A DNA stretch of 64,000 nt from Ectobacillus panaciterrae DSM 19096. Its GTDB lineage: Bacteria; Bacillota; Bacilli; Bacillales; Bacillaceae_G. A model generated the notes under the pieces. It saw only the letters and a list, made by a program, of their open reading frames with translations. It had not been told where the DNA came from and searched no databases. Shown piece after piece: positions 24,878 to 34,997 of the stretch. The stretch is taken from NCBI RefSeq assembly GCF_000430785.1, contig NZ_AUMR01000011.1:1-64000 (forward strand). Direction: 5' to 3'. Numbering within the stretch: the first letter of the stretch is position 1; each line of letters begins with the position of its first letter. A program made the translations under genes and the position numbers.

Positions 24878-25071
24878 TGACCATTCGTCCTTTTTTTGCT
24901 TCGATAATCATTAATAAAGCACCAGATTAAGCTTGCAGCGACAGAAAATAACACTATGTAACGATTTCTTGAATTAGCAAGGAGATAAACGAGGGAATGT
25001 GCAAAGGTTTGAGAATTGAGAATAGAATCTAAAAAGGCCATAAACGCTGTCATTATAACAAAACAGAACAT
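24874..25071 (-). CDS. Small two-helix protein of the ger remnant (D-subunit-like)
   Basis: 65 residues: MFCFVIMTAFMAFLDSILNS, a second hydrophobic stretch (YIVLFSVAASLIWCFI) and a basic end SKKRTNGQ. Many ger operons carry a fourth gene for a roughly 70-residue, two-helix D subunit; size, topology and the 4-bp overlap with gerB fit. The start is uncertain: AGGAGGAG lies about 25 nt before the ATG and the frame is open between them. Its partners are broken, so it is probably no longer functional. Confidence 0.5.
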   Translation of the reverse strand: MFCFVIMTAFMAFLDSILNSQTFAHSLVYLLANSRNRYIVLFSVAASLIWCFINDYRSKKRTNGQ

Positions 25072-25287
25072 ATATACAAATGTGGTAATTTCCCTCTCCT
25101 CCTATACAATGCTCTTCCCTTTTTTCTAGTATGGCGATATTGTCTAAAACAAATGCACCTCGCATATAACAGGTTGGTATCATTTATAAAGAAACAGATT
25201 ACAAAACTTTTATACTTCATCATTTTCTCTGCAAGCTTTGATATAGTAAAAATAACAGCAATATATTATGAAAATAGGGGTGACACC

Positions 25288-25440
25288 ATGAAAATTTTAT
25301 CTTATATCTTAGTCGGTCTATTAGTAATTTTGTTATTAAAGTTTGTAATTGGATTAGCCGGTGCAGCTTTTAAATTTATCATCTATTTGCTGCTCGCTGG
25401 CCTTGTCGTATTTATCATTCTCTCTCTTGTAAATCGATGA
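25288..25440 (+). CDS. Small membrane protein, 50 aa
   Basis: MKILSYILVGLLVILLLKFV plus a second helix (AAFKFIIYLLLAGLVVFIIL) and SLVNR end. AGGGGTGACACC precedes the ATG and a strong terminator follows, so it is a complete unit. A two-helix hydrophobic peptide of unknown role; a longer in-frame extension to 25153 lacks a ribosome site. Confidence 0.7.
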   Translation: MKILSYILVGLLVILLLKFVIGLAGAAFKFIIYLLLAGLVVFIILSLVNR

Positions 25441-25441
25441 T

Positions 25442-25480
25442 AAAAAAAGGAGCATCCAAAAAACGGAAGCTCCTTTTTTT
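25442..25480. terminator. Bidirectional terminator before mtnA stop
   Basis: AAAAAAAGGAGC (25442-25453) and GCTCCTTTTTTT (25469-25480) close both the 25288 gene and the mtnKA transcript. Confidence 0.9.
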
Positions 25481-26525
25481 ATTCAAATAATCTAGCGATT
25501 TCTTCTTTATAATTGCCTCGCAAAATGCCTTGCTCCGTAATAATCGCTGTAATGAGTTCATTCGGTGTTACATCAAAGGCTGGGTTGTACACGCCGATTC
25601 CTTCAGGGGCTGTGCGCACTCCTTGAATATGGGTAACCTCTTCTGTATTACGTTCTTCAATAATAATATCCTTTCCTGTTTCAAGCGTAGGATCAAATGT
25701 GGACAGCGGGGCTGCTACGTAAAACGGAATGTTGAAATACTTTGCCAAAATGGCAAGACCAAATGTGCCGATTTTGTTTGCAGTATCGCCGTTTGAAACA
25801 ATGCGGTCCGCTCCGACGATAATCGCAGAAATCCCTTTTGTCTGAATTGTATTTGCTGCCATATTGTCTGTAATAAGAGTTACATCAACACCTGCCTGCT
25901 GCAATTCCCATGTTGTCAAACGAGCTCCTTGCAATACAGGTCGTGTTTCACTAGCATATACTTTCAAGTTCATTCCTTTTTCTTTCGCAAGATAAAATGG
26001 AGCCAATGCCGTTCCGTAGCGCGCCGTTGCGATGCTGCCCGCATTACAAATAGTCAGCACGCTGTCTCCTTCTTGAAACAGCGTTAAAGCATGCTCTCCA
26101 ATCGTTCGGCAAACACGTTCATCTTCTTCTTGAATCAAAAGCGCCTCCTGTTCAACGCGTTGCTTTGCTTCTTCAACCGTGAATGTATCATCCACGCTTG
26201 CCGTTACCCGGTCAAGTGCCCAAAACAAGTTTACAGCTGTCGGACGAGAGCTTGCGAGATACGCTCTGTTCGTTTGCAAATTCTCCAGAAACTCCGTGAT
26301 ATCTTCTGCTTCGTAGTTTTTCGCAGCCAGCGCCAGCCCGAAAGCAGCCGTAATTCCGATTGCCGGAGCGCCGCGCACTTCTAGCGCAACAATACTCTCC
26401 CACACATCTTGAACAGTTGTTAATGTTTTATATTCCACCTCTATAGGCAGTTTCGTTTGATTTAAAAGACTGATTGAGTCACCGTTCCATGAAACAGAGC
26501 GAGGGATGGATAAAACCGTGCTCAC
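25479..26525 (-). CDS. mtnA: S-methyl-5-thioribose-1-phosphate isomerase
   Basis: 348 residues. MtnA converts methylthioribose-1-P to methylthioribulose-1-P in methionine salvage. [13 protein letters not shown] (51-63), catalytic Cys160 ([10 protein letters not shown]), catalytic Asp240 ([18 protein letters not shown]) and a C-terminal [16 protein letters not shown] are all in place. The GTG start overlaps the mtnK stop by 4 bp, so the two are translationally coupled. Transcription is controlled by the S-box upstream of mtnK. Confidence 0.97.
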   Translation of the reverse strand: MSTVLSIPRSVSWNGDSISLLNQTKLPIEVEYKTLTTVQDVWESIVALEVRGAPAIGITAAFGLALAAKNYEAEDITEFLENLQTNRAYLASSRPTAVNLFWALDRVTASVDDTFTVEEAKQRVEQEALLIQEEDERVCRTIGEHALTLFQEGDSVLTICNAGSIATARYGTALAPFYLAKEKGMNLKVYASETRPVLQGARLTTWELQQAGVDVTLITDNMAANTIQTKGISAIIVGADRIVSNGDTANKIGTFGLAILAKYFNIPFYVAAPLSTFDPTLETGKDIIIEERNTEEVTHIQGVRTAPEGIGVYNPAFDVTPNELITAIITEQGILRGNYKEEIARLFE

Positions 26526-27706
26526 GCCTCCACTTCCTTTCTTTGCTGCGTATTTGTAAAATATGTGCGGAAAATTTCAGCGTCCTTCGCTTGCTCATGA
26601 TGCAATAATAAAGCTCGACCCAGAAGCAGCGCGTGCCGCTTTGCCTCTAGTTTTGTTTCTTCGTTTGCGATGCCGTCTAAATCAGCAACATGTGCTAAGC
26701 CGATTGTACGGCGAATGATTTCACAGCCTGCAAATGCAACAGAATCTGCGAAAATGTCTTGCAAAACGATTGGCAGCCATTGCTTCGTTTTCGTATAGGC
26801 TTCTGTTCCTTCTTCTTCCCAAAGCTTTGTGAAAGTGCTTGCGAAGACCTTCCATGTATTTTCCACGTGATAGAACAAAATATCTCTTTTGCTTTCTTCA
26901 CGAGAAATTGCGTTCAGCAGCAAATTTGCAAAGAACTGGCCTAAATCAAAACCGATTGGACCAAAAGTCGCAAACTCAGGGTCAATTACTTTCGTTTCTG
27001 TTTCTGTTGCAAAAATGCTGCCTGTATGTAAATCACCGTGTATAAGCGCTTCTTTTCTTGTTAAAAATTTATATTTCACCTGTGCAGCTTTAACCTGTAG
27101 CTCTTCATCCCGCCACAGCGTCTCTACATCTTTCTTCAATTCCGGTTCAAATGCGTTCGTATCAATATCCGCGAACGGATCTGTAAATACTAAATCTTCA
27201 GTAATTTTACACAAGTCCGGGTTTACAAATTTTCCGTCCAGCACACGTTTTTCTTGTGCTTCAAGCCCAAAGTCGGATGTGTAGAATAAAGTTTTGGCGA
27301 TAAATGTCCCGATATGTTGTGACAACAAAGGATAATCTTCACCATCAATAAGTCCTTTACGAGCAATAGTCAAACGTGAAAGGTCTTCCATTACGGTGAC
27401 AGCCAGCTCTTCATCGTGGTAATGTACCTCTGGAACAAACTCAGGCACATATTTGGCATGAGTCCGTAGTGCATTGCTTTCGATTGTCGCACGGCGCAGC
27501 GACAGCGGCCAGCTTTCTCCTACCACCTTTGCGTAAGGAAGAGCTTGTTTTATAATAATGCCTTTTGTTTCGTCTTGAATATGAAAGACAAGATTCAAAT
27601 TGCCATCACCGATTTCACGGCATGCTATGTTTGCACCTTCTTTGAAAGGGCCTATTTTCTTTGCCAGCTCTACAGCTGTTTCTTCTGTTAATGGTTTGTA
27701 TGTCAT
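26522..27706 (-). CDS. mtnK: 5-Methylthioribose kinase
   Basis: 394 residues of the aminoglycoside-phosphotransferase-like kinase fold. It phosphorylates methylthioribose with ATP, the first step of the salvage branch. [11 protein letters not shown] (33-43) is the nucleotide loop, [13 protein letters not shown] the catalytic loop with its Asp, and [20 protein letters not shown] the metal-binding DPE motif. AGGGGGAAAAATC precedes the ATG. It is the first gene of the mtnK-mtnA operon behind an S-box. Confidence 0.97.
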   Translation of the reverse strand: MTYKPLTEETAVELAKKIGPFKEGANIACREIGDGNLNLVFHIQDETKGIIIKQALPYAKVVGESWPLSLRRATIESNALRTHAKYVPEFVPEVHYHDEELAVTVMEDLSRLTIARKGLIDGEDYPLLSQHIGTFIAKTLFYTSDFGLEAQEKRVLDGKFVNPDLCKITEDLVFTDPFADIDTNAFEPELKKDVETLWRDEELQVKAAQVKYKFLTRKEALIHGDLHTGSIFATETETKVIDPEFATFGPIGFDLGQFFANLLLNAISREESKRDILFYHVENTWKVFASTFTKLWEEEGTEAYTKTKQWLPIVLQDIFADSVAFAGCEIIRRTIGLAHVADLDGIANEETKLEAKRHALLLGRALLLHHEQAKDAEIFRTYFTNTQQRKEVEA

Positions 27707-27740
27707 GATTTTTCCCCCTAATAGTTTGGTAGCGGGGTTT

Positions 27741-27777
27741 TCAAATAAAAAACCCCTTTCGATGACGAAAGAGGTTT
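27741..27777 (-). terminator. mtnK: S-box controlled terminator before mtnK
   Basis: AAACCCCTTTCG/CGAAAGAGGTTT stem with ATGA loop and a T-run on the minus strand; the expression platform of the adjacent S-box. Confidence 0.85.
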
Positions 27778-27792
27778 GAAGGCAGCTTCTCC

Positions 27793-27938
27793 CCTCTTAT
27801 CTGTCAGAAAGATGTTCTTTCTGCTGGAATTAGCACCGTGCCTTACAGGCGACTCGTTGTCGCCCCATTTTACAATGGTATTACGGCCGGTTGCTGGGTT
27901 TCATCGGGCCAAGTCCCTCCACCTGCTCTAGATAAGAG
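27793..27938 (-). ncRNA. SAM-I (S-box) riboswitch, mtnKA leader
   Basis: Reading on the minus strand: CTCTTATCTAGAGCAGGTGG starts the P1/P2 region, then GAGGGACTTGGCCCGATGAA, AACCCAGCAACCGGCC, AAGGCACGGTGCTAATTCCA and the closing GACAGATAAGAG. P1 is a 9-bp pairing of CTCTTATCT with AGATAAGAG. These are the conserved S-box core segments. High S-adenosylmethionine stabilises P1 and lets the terminator form, shutting off mtnKA. Confidence 0.95.
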
Positions 27939-28012
27939 ATTCAGTTGTCAGAAAGTTTCGAGATTCTGAAAAAGAATATAACAAGAATAAAATCTATTTG
28001 TCAACAGTTTTT

Positions 28013-28792
28013 TTATTCATATAAATCGGGACGCCGATCCGCAAACACGGGAATACCCTTGCGCACTTCAGAAATTTTCTGCAAATCGATATCCGCTATT
28101 AAACTAGCGACCTCTTCTCCTGCTTGCGCCACAATTTCTCCCCATGGGTCAATCACCATGGAATGACCTGCAAAAATATTGTTCGGGTCGCTTCCGGCAC
28201 GATTGCATGCTACAACGTAACATTGATTTTCAATCGCACGCGCCTGAAGCAGCATACGCCAATGCGCAAGACGCGGCAGCGGCCATTCTGCTACAACGAA
28301 TAAAACCTCAGCTCCGTTTGCCGTATGTGTTCTCACCCATTCCGGGAAGCGAATGTCATAGCAAATCAGTCCAGCGCAAGAAATGCCGTCTATTGTAAAA
28401 TGCCCTGTTTCATTTCCCGCTCCCAGAAACTTGTGTTCATCCATAAGCTGAAATAAATGAACCTTGCTGTATTCGCCGATACGTTTACCTTCCCGGTTAA
28501 ACGTATACATCGTATTCGTAACATGGTGCCCGGCTCTTTTTGCAATAGAACCGCCCACTATATTTACACTGTACTGCTTCGCCCACTCACTTACTATATT
28601 TTGAGAGAAATGACCTTCTTCATCCGCCAAAACAGCAAGACGAGTCAAATCGTAGCCAGTTGTCCATAGCTCCGGTAATACAATTACATCAGGACTTTCC
28701 TGCATAACCTTCTCCACTGCTTTTGCAGCTGTTTCTATGTTTTTAGAAACATTTCCAAATGCGATATCCATTTGCAAGCATGCAACTTTCAT
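28013..28792 (-). CDS. mtnU: Omega-amidase-type carbon-nitrogen hydrolase MtnU
   Basis: 259 residues, the same length as B. subtilis MtnU. The nitrilase triad is visible: Glu in VIVLPELWTTGYDL, Lys in YSKVHLFQLM and Cys in GLICYDIRFPEWVR. It is thought to deaminate alpha-ketoglutaramate/ketomethionine amides produced by the last transaminase. The ATG at 28792 follows GGGAGATGGTAGA; the upstream in-frame ATG at 28813 overlaps the divergent promoter. It lies in a divergent pair with mtnE. Confidence 0.92.
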   Translation of the reverse strand: MKVACLQMDIAFGNVSKNIETAAKAVEKVMQESPDVIVLPELWTTGYDLTRLAVLADEEGHFSQNIVSEWAKQYSVNIVGGSIAKRAGHHVTNTMYTFNREGKRIGEYSKVHLFQLMDEHKFLGAGNETGHFTIDGISCAGLICYDIRFPEWVRTHTANGAEVLFVVAEWPLPRLAHWRMLLQARAIENQCYVVACNRAGSDPNNIFAGHSMVIDPWGEIVAQAGEEVASLIADIDLQKISEVRKGIPVFADRRPDLYE

Positions 28793-28891
28793 TCTACCAT
28801 CTCCCTTCTTCAATTTTCTCTTTACAAACTCCCCACAAGGATATATGATTGGTCACTAGCATTGCAACAATTTTTTAAAGAGGTGAGATTC

Positions 28892-30082
28892 ATGAAACAT
28901 TTCAAACCTTCACGAGCGCTAACTGAGCTTCCTGTTCAGTTTTTTGCCGGACTCGTTCAAAAAGTGAACCGAGTGATTGCAGAAGGTCATGATGTCATCA
29001 ATTTAGGACAAGGAAATCCCGATCAGCCGACTCCTGATCATATCGTAAAAGCGCTGCAATTAGCGGCAGAGGAGCCGCTTCATCATAAATATCCGCCGTT
29101 TCGCGGCCAGCCTTCTCTAAAGGAAGCGATTGCTGTTTTCTATGAAAGAGAATACGGCGTAAAGCTGAATCCGGAAACTGAAGTCGCCGTTTTGTTCGGT
29201 GGAAAAGCTGGACTTGTAGAATTGCCGGTCTGCTTTACAGAACCAGGAGACACTGTCCTTGTTCCGGATCCGGGCTATCCCGATTACTGGTCCGGCGCAG
29301 CTTTGGCTAAAGCCAAAATGGAGATGATGCCGCTTTTGGCAGAAAATGAGTTTCTTCCGGACTATGAATCCATCGCTCCGGAAACAGCTGCTCGAGCAAA
29401 GCTCATGTTTTTAAATTATCCAAACAATCCTACAGGCGCGATTGCGACAAAGGAGTTTTTTGAAGAAACGGTTTCCTTCGCGAATAAGCATAATATTTTA
29501 GTATGTCATGATTTTGCATACGGCGCGATTGGTTTTAACGGTAAAAAACCGCTTAGCTTCCTGCAGACAGAAGGCGCTAAAGATGTCGGAATTGAAATTT
29601 ACACATTATCAAAAACGTATAACATGGCTGGCTGGCGCATCGCTTTCGCTGTCGGAAATGCCAGTATCATAGAAGCTATTAATCTATTGCAAGACCATAT
29701 GTACGTCAGCATATTCGGAGCCGTACAGGAAGCGGCGCGTCAGGCCCTTCTTCAACCGCAGACGTGCGTCGAAGAATTGGTGGATCGGTACGAATCTCGC
29801 AGAAATGCGCTTATTTCTGCCTGTCATGAAATCGGTTGGGATGTATTGGCGCCTGAAGGTTCTTTCTTTGCGTGGTTTGCTGTGCCAGAAGGCTACACTT
29901 CGCAAAGCTTCGCCGATTTACTCCTAGAAAAGGCGCATGTGGCAGTTGCACCCGGAGCAGGATTTGGAGAACACGGAGAAGGCTATGTGCGCGTAGGTCT
30001 CCTGCATACGGAGGATCGTCTTCGCGAAGCTGTGCAGCGAATTGCGAAATTACAAATTTTCAAAAAACAATTGACAACGTAA
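28892..30082 (+). CDS. mtnE: Methionine salvage aminotransferase
   Basis: 396 residues, class I aminotransferase. It transaminates 4-methylthio-2-oxobutyrate to methionine, the final salvage step. [17 protein letters not shown] (36-52), LNYPNNPTG (174-182), [11 protein letters not shown] with the PLP aspartate, and Schiff-base Lys241 in [12 protein letters not shown]. The frame is open back to 28772, but the ATG at 28892 follows AAAGAGGTGAGATT. It is divergent from mtnU and followed by the S-box of mtnW. Confidence 0.95.
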   Translation: MKHFKPSRALTELPVQFFAGLVQKVNRVIAEGHDVINLGQGNPDQPTPDHIVKALQLAAEEPLHHKYPPFRGQPSLKEAIAVFYEREYGVKLNPETEVAVLFGGKAGLVELPVCFTEPGDTVLVPDPGYPDYWSGAALAKAKMEMMPLLAENEFLPDYESIAPETAARAKLMFLNYPNNPTGAIATKEFFEETVSFANKHNILVCHDFAYGAIGFNGKKPLSFLQTEGAKDVGIEIYTLSKTYNMAGWRIAFAVGNASIIEAINLLQDHMYVSIFGAVQEAARQALLQPQTCVEELVDRYESRRNALISACHEIGWDVLAPEGSFFAWFAVPEGYTSQSFADLLLEKAHVAVAPGAGFGEHGEGYVRVGLLHTEDRLREAVQRIAKLQIFKKQLTT

Positions 30083-30128
30083 TTATTTTCTGGCAAAATC
30101 CAATTATCAAAATCGTATTATAATTTCT

Positions 30129-30230
30129 CTTATCAAGAGCAGGCGGAGGGACGAGCCCGACGAAGCCCGGCAACCGACTTACATTAGTAAGCACGGTGCT
30201 AATTCTCGCAGCGTAAAGCTGACAGATAAG
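30129..30230 (+). ncRNA. SAM-I (S-box) riboswitch, mtnWXBD leader
   Basis: CTTATCAAGAGCAGGCGGAG, GGGACGAGCCCGACGAAGCC, CGGCAACCGACTTAC, GTAAGCACGGTGCTAATTCT and closing GACAGATAAG follow the S-box consensus. P1 pairs CTTATC (30129-30134) with GATAAG (30225-30230). The aptamer is shorter than the mtnK one. Confidence 0.95.
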
Positions 30231-30244
30231 GATGACGGTATCCC

Positions 30245-30274
30245 AAAACCTCTCCTTGTCGAGAGGTTTTTTTA
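30245..30274 (+). terminator. mtnW: S-box controlled terminator before mtnW
   Basis: AAAACCTCTC/GAGAGGTTTT (30245-30254, 30261-30270) with TTTTATT after it; expression platform of the riboswitch. Confidence 0.9.
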
Positions 30275-30296
30275 TTGTATCAAGGAGGGATCACAT

Positions 30297-31541
30297 ATGT
30301 GCGGCGTTACAGCTACATATTTCATACACGACAGTTCTCACAACTTAATTAAAAAAGCTGAAGGAATCGCTCTTGGTCTCACAGTCGGATCATGGACGGA
30401 TTTGCCGCTTCTTGAGCAGCAGCAGCTGAAAAAATATAAAGGCTCTATTATCAGCGTGAAGGAATTGGAATCAAGTGAATCATCCAATACATATCTAGGC
30501 AGAAAGGTGACGCGCGGTCTTGTTAAAATTCATTATCCGAGCGTGAACTTCAGCTGCGATCTTCCCGCAATCTTAACAACGGTCTTTGGCAAGCTTTCGC
30601 TGGACGGCGAAATCAAGCTTGTTGATTTAGAATTTACCGATGAAATCAAAGCCGCATTTCCAGGACCTAAGTTCGGTACAGACGGCATTCGCAGCCTTGT
30701 AAACGTATATGACCGGCCGCTGCTCATGAGCATTTTTAAAGGCGTGCTCGGACGCGATCTGAACTATTTGAAAGAGCAGTTGAGAGAGCAGGCGCTCGGC
30801 GGCGTAGATTTAGTAAAAGACGACGAAATTTTATTCGACAACCCTTTAACTCCGTTTGAAGAGCGTATTACAGCAGGGAAAGAAGTGCTTCGACACGTTT
30901 ATGAAGAGCAAGGAACACGCACTTTATACGCTGTAAACTTATCCGGACGTACATTCGAGCTGAAGGAAAAAGCAAAACGAGCAGTTGAATTAGGTGCTGA
31001 TGTCTTGCTGTTTAATGTATTCGCATACGGACTTGATGTCCTGCAAGCTTTAGCAGAAGACAGTGACATTAGCATACCCATTATGGCGCACCCGGCAGTA
31101 AGCGGAGCATTTACGCCTTCTGAATTTTACGGACTGTCTTCACCGCTTCTTCTCGGCAAATTTCTTCGCCTTAGCGGAGCAGATTTTTCCTTGTTCCCGT
31201 CACCGTACGGAAGTGTAGCATTAGAGCGCGAGCAAGCGCTAGGCATTGCAGCGGCGCTAGGCGATAAGACTGAGCCATTCAAACGGACGCTCCCTGTTCC
31301 ATCTGCAGGCATTCACCCAGGGCTCGTTCCGCTTCTTGTGAAGGACTTTGGATTAGATTCTGTTATTAATGCCGGCGGCGGCGTGCACGGTCATCCAAAC
31401 GGGGCAATCGGCGGCGGCAAGGCCTTCCGCGCCGCAATTGATGCTGCGCTGCAAAACATTCCGCTCAGTGAAGCAAATGATCCGTTTCTTCAGGAAGCGC
31501 TTCGTTTATGGGGCAATCCCTCTGAAGAGGTGAAAGCATGA
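30297..31541 (+). CDS. mtnW: 2,3-Diketo-5-methylthiopentyl-1-phosphate enolase (RuBisCO-like)
   Basis: 414 residues. A RuBisCO-like protein that enolises DK-MTP-1-P. The metal/carbamate motif [10 protein letters not shown] is at 168-177 (Lys174 would be carbamylated); [12 protein letters not shown] and [15 protein letters not shown] are typical of the family, as is the C-terminal [18 protein letters not shown] phosphate site. CAAGGAGGGATCACAT precedes the ATG. It is the first gene of mtnW-mtnX-mtnB-mtnD; its stop overlaps mtnX by 4 bp. Confidence 0.97.
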   Translation: MCGVTATYFIHDSSHNLIKKAEGIALGLTVGSWTDLPLLEQQQLKKYKGSIISVKELESSESSNTYLGRKVTRGLVKIHYPSVNFSCDLPAILTTVFGKLSLDGEIKLVDLEFTDEIKAAFPGPKFGTDGIRSLVNVYDRPLLMSIFKGVLGRDLNYLKEQLREQALGGVDLVKDDEILFDNPLTPFEERITAGKEVLRHVYEEQGTRTLYAVNLSGRTFELKEKAKRAVELGADVLLFNVFAYGLDVLQALAEDSDISIPIMAHPAVSGAFTPSEFYGLSSPLLLGKFLRLSGADFSLFPSPYGSVALEREQALGIAAALGDKTEPFKRTLPVPSAGIHPGLVPLLVKDFGLDSVINAGGGVHGHPNGAIGGGKAFRAAIDAALQNIPLSEANDPFLQEALRLWGNPSEEVKA

Positions 31542-32197
31542 CCATTCAAATTTTTTGCGACTTTGACGGTACAATTACCGAGAGCGACAACATCGTCGCA
31601 ATTATGAAAGAGTTCGGGCCTCCTGAGACAGAAGAAATTAAAAATAAAGTGCTGTCCCAAGAAATTTCGATTCGAGAAGGCGTAAGCCGCATGTTCGGTC
31701 TTCTCCCTTCTTCTCTTAAAGAAGAAATCGTTCGCTTTCTTACAAATAAAGCGGCTATTCGTCCCGGTTTTAAAGAATTCGTTCAATTTACAAAGCAACA
31801 AGATATAGAGTTTTATATTGTTTCAGGCGGGATGGATTTTTTCGTCTATCCCCTTCTTGACGGACTTGTGGCAGAGGATAACGTATATTGCAATGCCACT
31901 GATTTTTCTGATTTCTATATTCATGTAGATTGGATTCATCCATGCGATGAACACTGTGAAAACGCATGCGGTTTATGCAAGCCGTCCCTTCTTCGCAAGC
32001 TCGGCAGAAAGGATTGCTTAAAGATCGTGATTGGTGACTCTATCACAGATTTACAAGCCGCCAAAGCGGCTGATAAAGTATTTGCCCGCGACTTTTTAAT
32101 GACAAAATGTGAAGAATTAGGAATTCCCTACACACCGTTTACTACATTTTTTGATGTGCAGGATGAATTGAAAAAACTGCTGGAGGTGAAATCATGA
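31538..32197 (+). CDS. mtnX: 2-Hydroxy-3-keto-5-methylthiopentenyl-1-phosphate phosphatase
   Basis: 219 residues, HAD-superfamily phosphatase. Motif I is [10 protein letters not shown] (6-15), motif [13 protein letters not shown] and motif [15 protein letters not shown] His/Cys cluster ([19 protein letters not shown]) typical of MtnX lies between them. It makes the acireductone precursor from the MtnW product. It overlaps mtnW and mtnB by 4 bp each, so the genes are tightly coupled. Confidence 0.96.
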   Translation: MTIQIFCDFDGTITESDNIVAIMKEFGPPETEEIKNKVLSQEISIREGVSRMFGLLPSSLKEEIVRFLTNKAAIRPGFKEFVQFTKQQDIEFYIVSGGMDFFVYPLLDGLVAEDNVYCNATDFSDFYIHVDWIHPCDEHCENACGLCKPSLLRKLGRKDCLKIVIGDSITDLQAAKAADKVFARDFLMTKCEELGIPYTPFTTFFDVQDELKKLLEVKS

Positions 32198-32847
32198 AGG
32201 AATTGTTTCGATGCTGGCAGCAATTGAGCGAAGTCAAGCAGGAGCTTGCGGCACGCGATTGGTTTCCGGCAACAAGCGGAAATATTTCAATTAAGGTAAG
32301 CGATGTTCCTCTTACTTTTTTAGTTACAGCAAGCGGCAGAGATAAAACAAAAACAACACCGGATGATTTTCTCCTTGTCGATCGTGAAGGAAAGCCTGTA
32401 TTGGAAACGCACCTTCGCCCATCAGCAGAAACACTTCTGCATGTACATATATACAACCGTACAAATGCAGGCTGCGTCCTTCATGTGCATACTGTCGACA
32501 ACAATGTTGTTTCGAGCTTGTATGCCTCGCAAAAAGAAGTGATTCTCGGCGATCAGGAGATTATTAAGGCATTGGGTATTTGGGAAGAAGGCGCAGAAAT
32601 TCGCATTCCGATTATTGAAAACCACGCGCACATTCCTGCCTTAGGGGAAGCATTTCTCCCCTATGTAAAAGGGGATGCAGGCGCTATACTTATTCGCAAC
32701 CATGGCATTACCGTATGGGGAAAAGACAGCTTTGATGCAAAGCGAAGATTGGAAGCCTATGAATTTTTATTCCGTTTTCATTTAAAATGGTTATCTTTGC
32801 AACACATACAAGGAGGTATTTATCATGGCGCAAATTCGCATTCATGA
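32194..32847 (+). CDS. mtnB: Methylthioribulose-1-phosphate dehydratase
   Basis: 217 residues, class II aldolase fold with zinc. It dehydrates MTRu-1-P, the step between MtnA and Mtn[14 protein letters not shown] (23-35), [19 protein letters not shown], the catalytic acid in [13 protein letters not shown] and zinc ligands His97 and His99 in [11 protein letters not shown]; a further histidine in RNHGITVWG. The last 23 bp overlap mtnD. Confidence 0.96.
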   Translation: MKELFRCWQQLSEVKQELAARDWFPATSGNISIKVSDVPLTFLVTASGRDKTKTTPDDFLLVDREGKPVLETHLRPSAETLLHVHIYNRTNAGCVLHVHTVDNNVVSSLYASQKEVILGDQEIIKALGIWEEGAEIRIPIIENHAHIPALGEAFLPYVKGDAGAILIRNHGITVWGKDSFDAKRRLEAYEFLFRFHLKWLSLQHIQGGIYHGANSHS

Positions 32848-33337
32848 AGTAAACACTCGCATTGAAAACGAGGTTGAGGTGGCAGCATTTTTAGAGGAGC
32901 AAGGTGTGATTTATGAAAAATGGGATATTACAAAGCTTCCTTCGCACTTACAAGAAAACTTTGCGTTAACTGATGAAAACAAACGGGAAATTCTTGATGT
33001 ATTCTCTAGCGAAATCTCTGATATTTCTGAGCGTCGCGGCTATCAAGCAAGCGATGTAATCTCTTTATCTGAATCCACGCCTAACCTGGAGCAGCTGCTG
33101 CAAAACTTCCAGCGCGAACATCATCACACGGATGATGAAGTGCGCTTTATCGTAAGCGGACATGGCATTTTTGTTATTCAAGGCAACGATGACCGCTTCT
33201 TTGATGTAGAATTGCAGCCTGGTGATTTAATTTCTGTTCCGGAAAACGTGCGTCACTACTTTACATTAATGGAAGACCGCAAAGTAGTTGCCGTTCGTAT
33301 TTTCGTTACAACAGAAGGCTGGGTTCCTATTTATTAA
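32825..33337 (+). CDS. mtnD: Acireductone dioxygenase
   Basis: 170 residues, cupin fold. It oxidises acireductone to ketomethiobutyrate and formate (Fe form). Metal ligands lie in [12 protein letters not shown] (His99, His101, Glu105) and ENVRHYF (His144). AAGGAGGTATTTATC, inside the end of mtnB, precedes the ATG. It is the last gene of the S-box operon; a terminator follows at 33406. Confidence 0.97.
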   Translation: MAQIRIHEVNTRIENEVEVAAFLEEQGVIYEKWDITKLPSHLQENFALTDENKREILDVFSSEISDISERRGYQASDVISLSESTPNLEQLLQNFQREHHHTDDEVRFIVSGHGIFVIQGNDDRFFDVELQPGDLISVPENVRHYFTLMEDRKVVAVRIFVTTEGWVPIY

Positions 33338-33664
33338 GGTAGCATGTCCGGCAGATTATAGTTCCCTCCTGCCGGCTCTACATATATATCATCCTCCTAT
33401 GGCATGCCGTACACAAATGTGTACGGCCTTTTTTATTTCGTGCTCCCATTCGTAATATGCCTGCAGCTGCTAAAAGCCCGATTGATTCAATTAAAGTCCA
33501 CACGATAAGATATTACGCTAATAAGTTTCAATTTAATTTTAAACAAAAATTTACAAAAATGTGAATTTTTTTTGAATATTTTCTGAAAATTTAGTTTATA
33601 ATATGATATAATAAGAACATCAAACAATACACGGTCTTCGTACATACAAATAAGGAAAAGGGGG
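33338..33664. other. Intergenic region after mtnD
   Basis: It contains a CCGGCAG/CTGCCGG inverted repeat (about 33350-33375), the mtnD terminator and, at 33440-33510, a minus-strand frame (TLIESIGLLAAAGILR) that looks like a scrap of a membrane protein. The rest is AT-rich promoter DNA for the 33665 gene (TATAATATGATATAATAAG at about 33597-33615). Confidence 0.4.
33406..33436 (+). terminator. Terminator of the mtnWXBD operon
   Basis: GCCGTACAC (33406-33414) and GTGTACGGC (33419-33427), loop AAAT, then CTTTTTTATTT. Confidence 0.92.
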
Positions 33665-33937
33665 ATGGATCACATGTATTTAATCAGTGCTTTAATCATT
33701 GGCATGGTATGCGGAGCAGTCCCGGCAATTATTGGAACGTTAAAAGAAGAAATGGAGCTAGGGATGCTTGGTTTCATCGCATCGACTGTAAGCGCTATCA
33801 TATATGATGTTTATTTGGCGGGGCCTGTTGCCGCTGTGTTCGCTTTCTTCGTTTTAAAACAAGTGTATGCAAAATCTGCAAAACGAGTGCTTGCGGAAGT
33901 CATTCCCTTCACGCCGCGAAGCGAATCAGAAATTTAA
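33665..33937 (+). CDS. Small membrane protein, 90 aa
   Basis: MDHMYLISALIIGMVCGAVP has a Gly-rich first helix, then LGMLGFIASTVSAIIYDVYL and a third helix (GPVAAVFAFFVLKQVYA), with a polar tail. AAGGAAAAGGGGG precedes it; the second ATG (33674) is also possible. Integral membrane protein of unknown function, with its own terminator. Confidence 0.7.
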   Translation: MDHMYLISALIIGMVCGAVPAIIGTLKEEMELGMLGFIASTVSAIIYDVYLAGPVAAVFAFFVLKQVYAKSAKRVLAEVIPFTPRSESEI

Positions 33938-33943
33938 ATGATA

Positions 33944-33976
33944 AAAAGGGTGTCTCAGCGTTGAGACACCCTTTTC
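33944..33976. terminator. Bidirectional terminator
   Basis: AAAAGGGTGTCTCA (33944-33957) and TGAGACACCCTTTT (33962-33975) with GCGT loop between convergent genes. Confidence 0.9.
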
Positions 33977-33980
33977 GCAG

Positions 33981-34093
33981 CTATTCATGTTCTTTCAAAA
34001 ATTGAAACAGCTCCTGCAAATGAAGCGCATCAGAACCATAGCTAACCGATACATAAAACTCTCCTTGATTTCATCAAAGCGTTGCAAACTCAT
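33981..34093 (-). pseudogene. Small ORF after ykwC, probably frameshifted
   Basis: An ATG 5 nt after the ykwC stop, with AAGGAG in front, opens MSLQRFDEIKES, but this frame ends early. In the next frame the sequence continues plausibly as YVSVSYGSDALHLQELFQFL and KEHE to a stop at 33981, directly before the terminator. A one-base deletion near 34055 would explain this. The total is 113 nt, one short of 38 codons. Confidence 0.45.
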
Positions 34094-34098
34094 TTTCT

Positions 34099-34974
34099 TT
34101 ACTCCTTTATGTATCGTTTATACAGTGCTTGCGTACCGCTGTTTTCCTCGCCATACTCAGCAAGCTCTTCATACATTTCTTTTGCAAGCGCCAATCCAGG
34201 GACATCCAATTGCATGAGTTCAGCTTCCTCTAACGCAATCTTCATATCCTTAATAAAATGCTTAATATAAAAGCCAGGTTCAAAGTTTCCTTTTATCATG
34301 CGCGGCGCTAAATTGCTTAATGACCAGCTGCCCGCTGCTCCTGTGGAAATGCTCTCCAGCACCTGTTCTGGATTCAAACCTGCTTTTTTTGCATATGCAA
34401 TAGCTTCGCATACGCCAATCATATTAGAAGCGATAGCAATTTGATTACACATTTTCGTATGCTGACCGCTTCCTGCCGGACCTTGCAGCAAAACGTTCGT
34501 ACCAAGCAAACGGAACAAAGGGAGGCAATGCTCAAATGCATCTTCATCTCCGCCTGCCATAATGGCAAGGCGCGCTTCCTTCGCTCCAACATCTCCACCT
34601 GATACCGGTGCATCTAAAGCATGCACGTTTCGTTCTTTAGCCTCATTATAAATGCGCTTTGCGAGCGTTGGTGTAGATGTTGTGAAATCAATAAAAATTG
34701 TTCCTTCCTTCGCATGCGCAAGCATGCCTTCCTCGCCAAAATATATTTCCTCTACATCTTGCGGATAGCCGACCATGGTCATAATTACATCTGCTGTTTC
34801 AGCAATTTCTTTTGGCGTATCTATCCAAACCGCTCCTTCCTCTACCAAGTCGCTTGCTTTTGCTTTTGTACGATTATATACATATACTGTATACCCGCCT
34901 TTTAACAAATGGCGCACCATGCTTTTTCCCATCACGCCTGTTCCTATAAATCCAATTGTTGTAATCTGCTTCAT
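34099..34974 (-). CDS. ykwC: Beta-hydroxyacid dehydrogenase, YkwC type
   Basis: 291 residues, 3-hydroxyisobutyrate dehydrogenase family. The Rossmann motif GFIGTGVMGKSMVRHLL (8-24) starts the NAD(P) domain. DAPVSGGDVGAKEARLAIM holds the substrate-binding SGG; the catalytic Lys is in GSGQHTKMCNQIAI. B. subtilis has the same gene, ykwC, near ptsG. The true substrate is not known for YkwC. Followed by a small, coupled ORF. Confidence 0.9.
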   Translation of the reverse strand: MKQITTIGFIGTGVMGKSMVRHLLKGGYTVYVYNRTKAKASDLVEEGAVWIDTPKEIAETADVIMTMVGYPQDVEEIYFGEEGMLAHAKEGTIFIDFTTSTPTLAKRIYNEAKERNVHALDAPVSGGDVGAKEARLAIMAGGDEDAFEHCLPLFRLLGTNVLLQGPAGSGQHTKMCNQIAIASNMIGVCEAIAYAKKAGLNPEQVLESISTGAAGSWSLSNLAPRMIKGNFEPGFYIKHFIKDMKIALEEAELMQLDVPGLALAKEMYEELAEYGEENSGTQALYKRYIKE

Positions 34975-34997
34975 CTTTTTCTTCCTCTCCTTCTATA

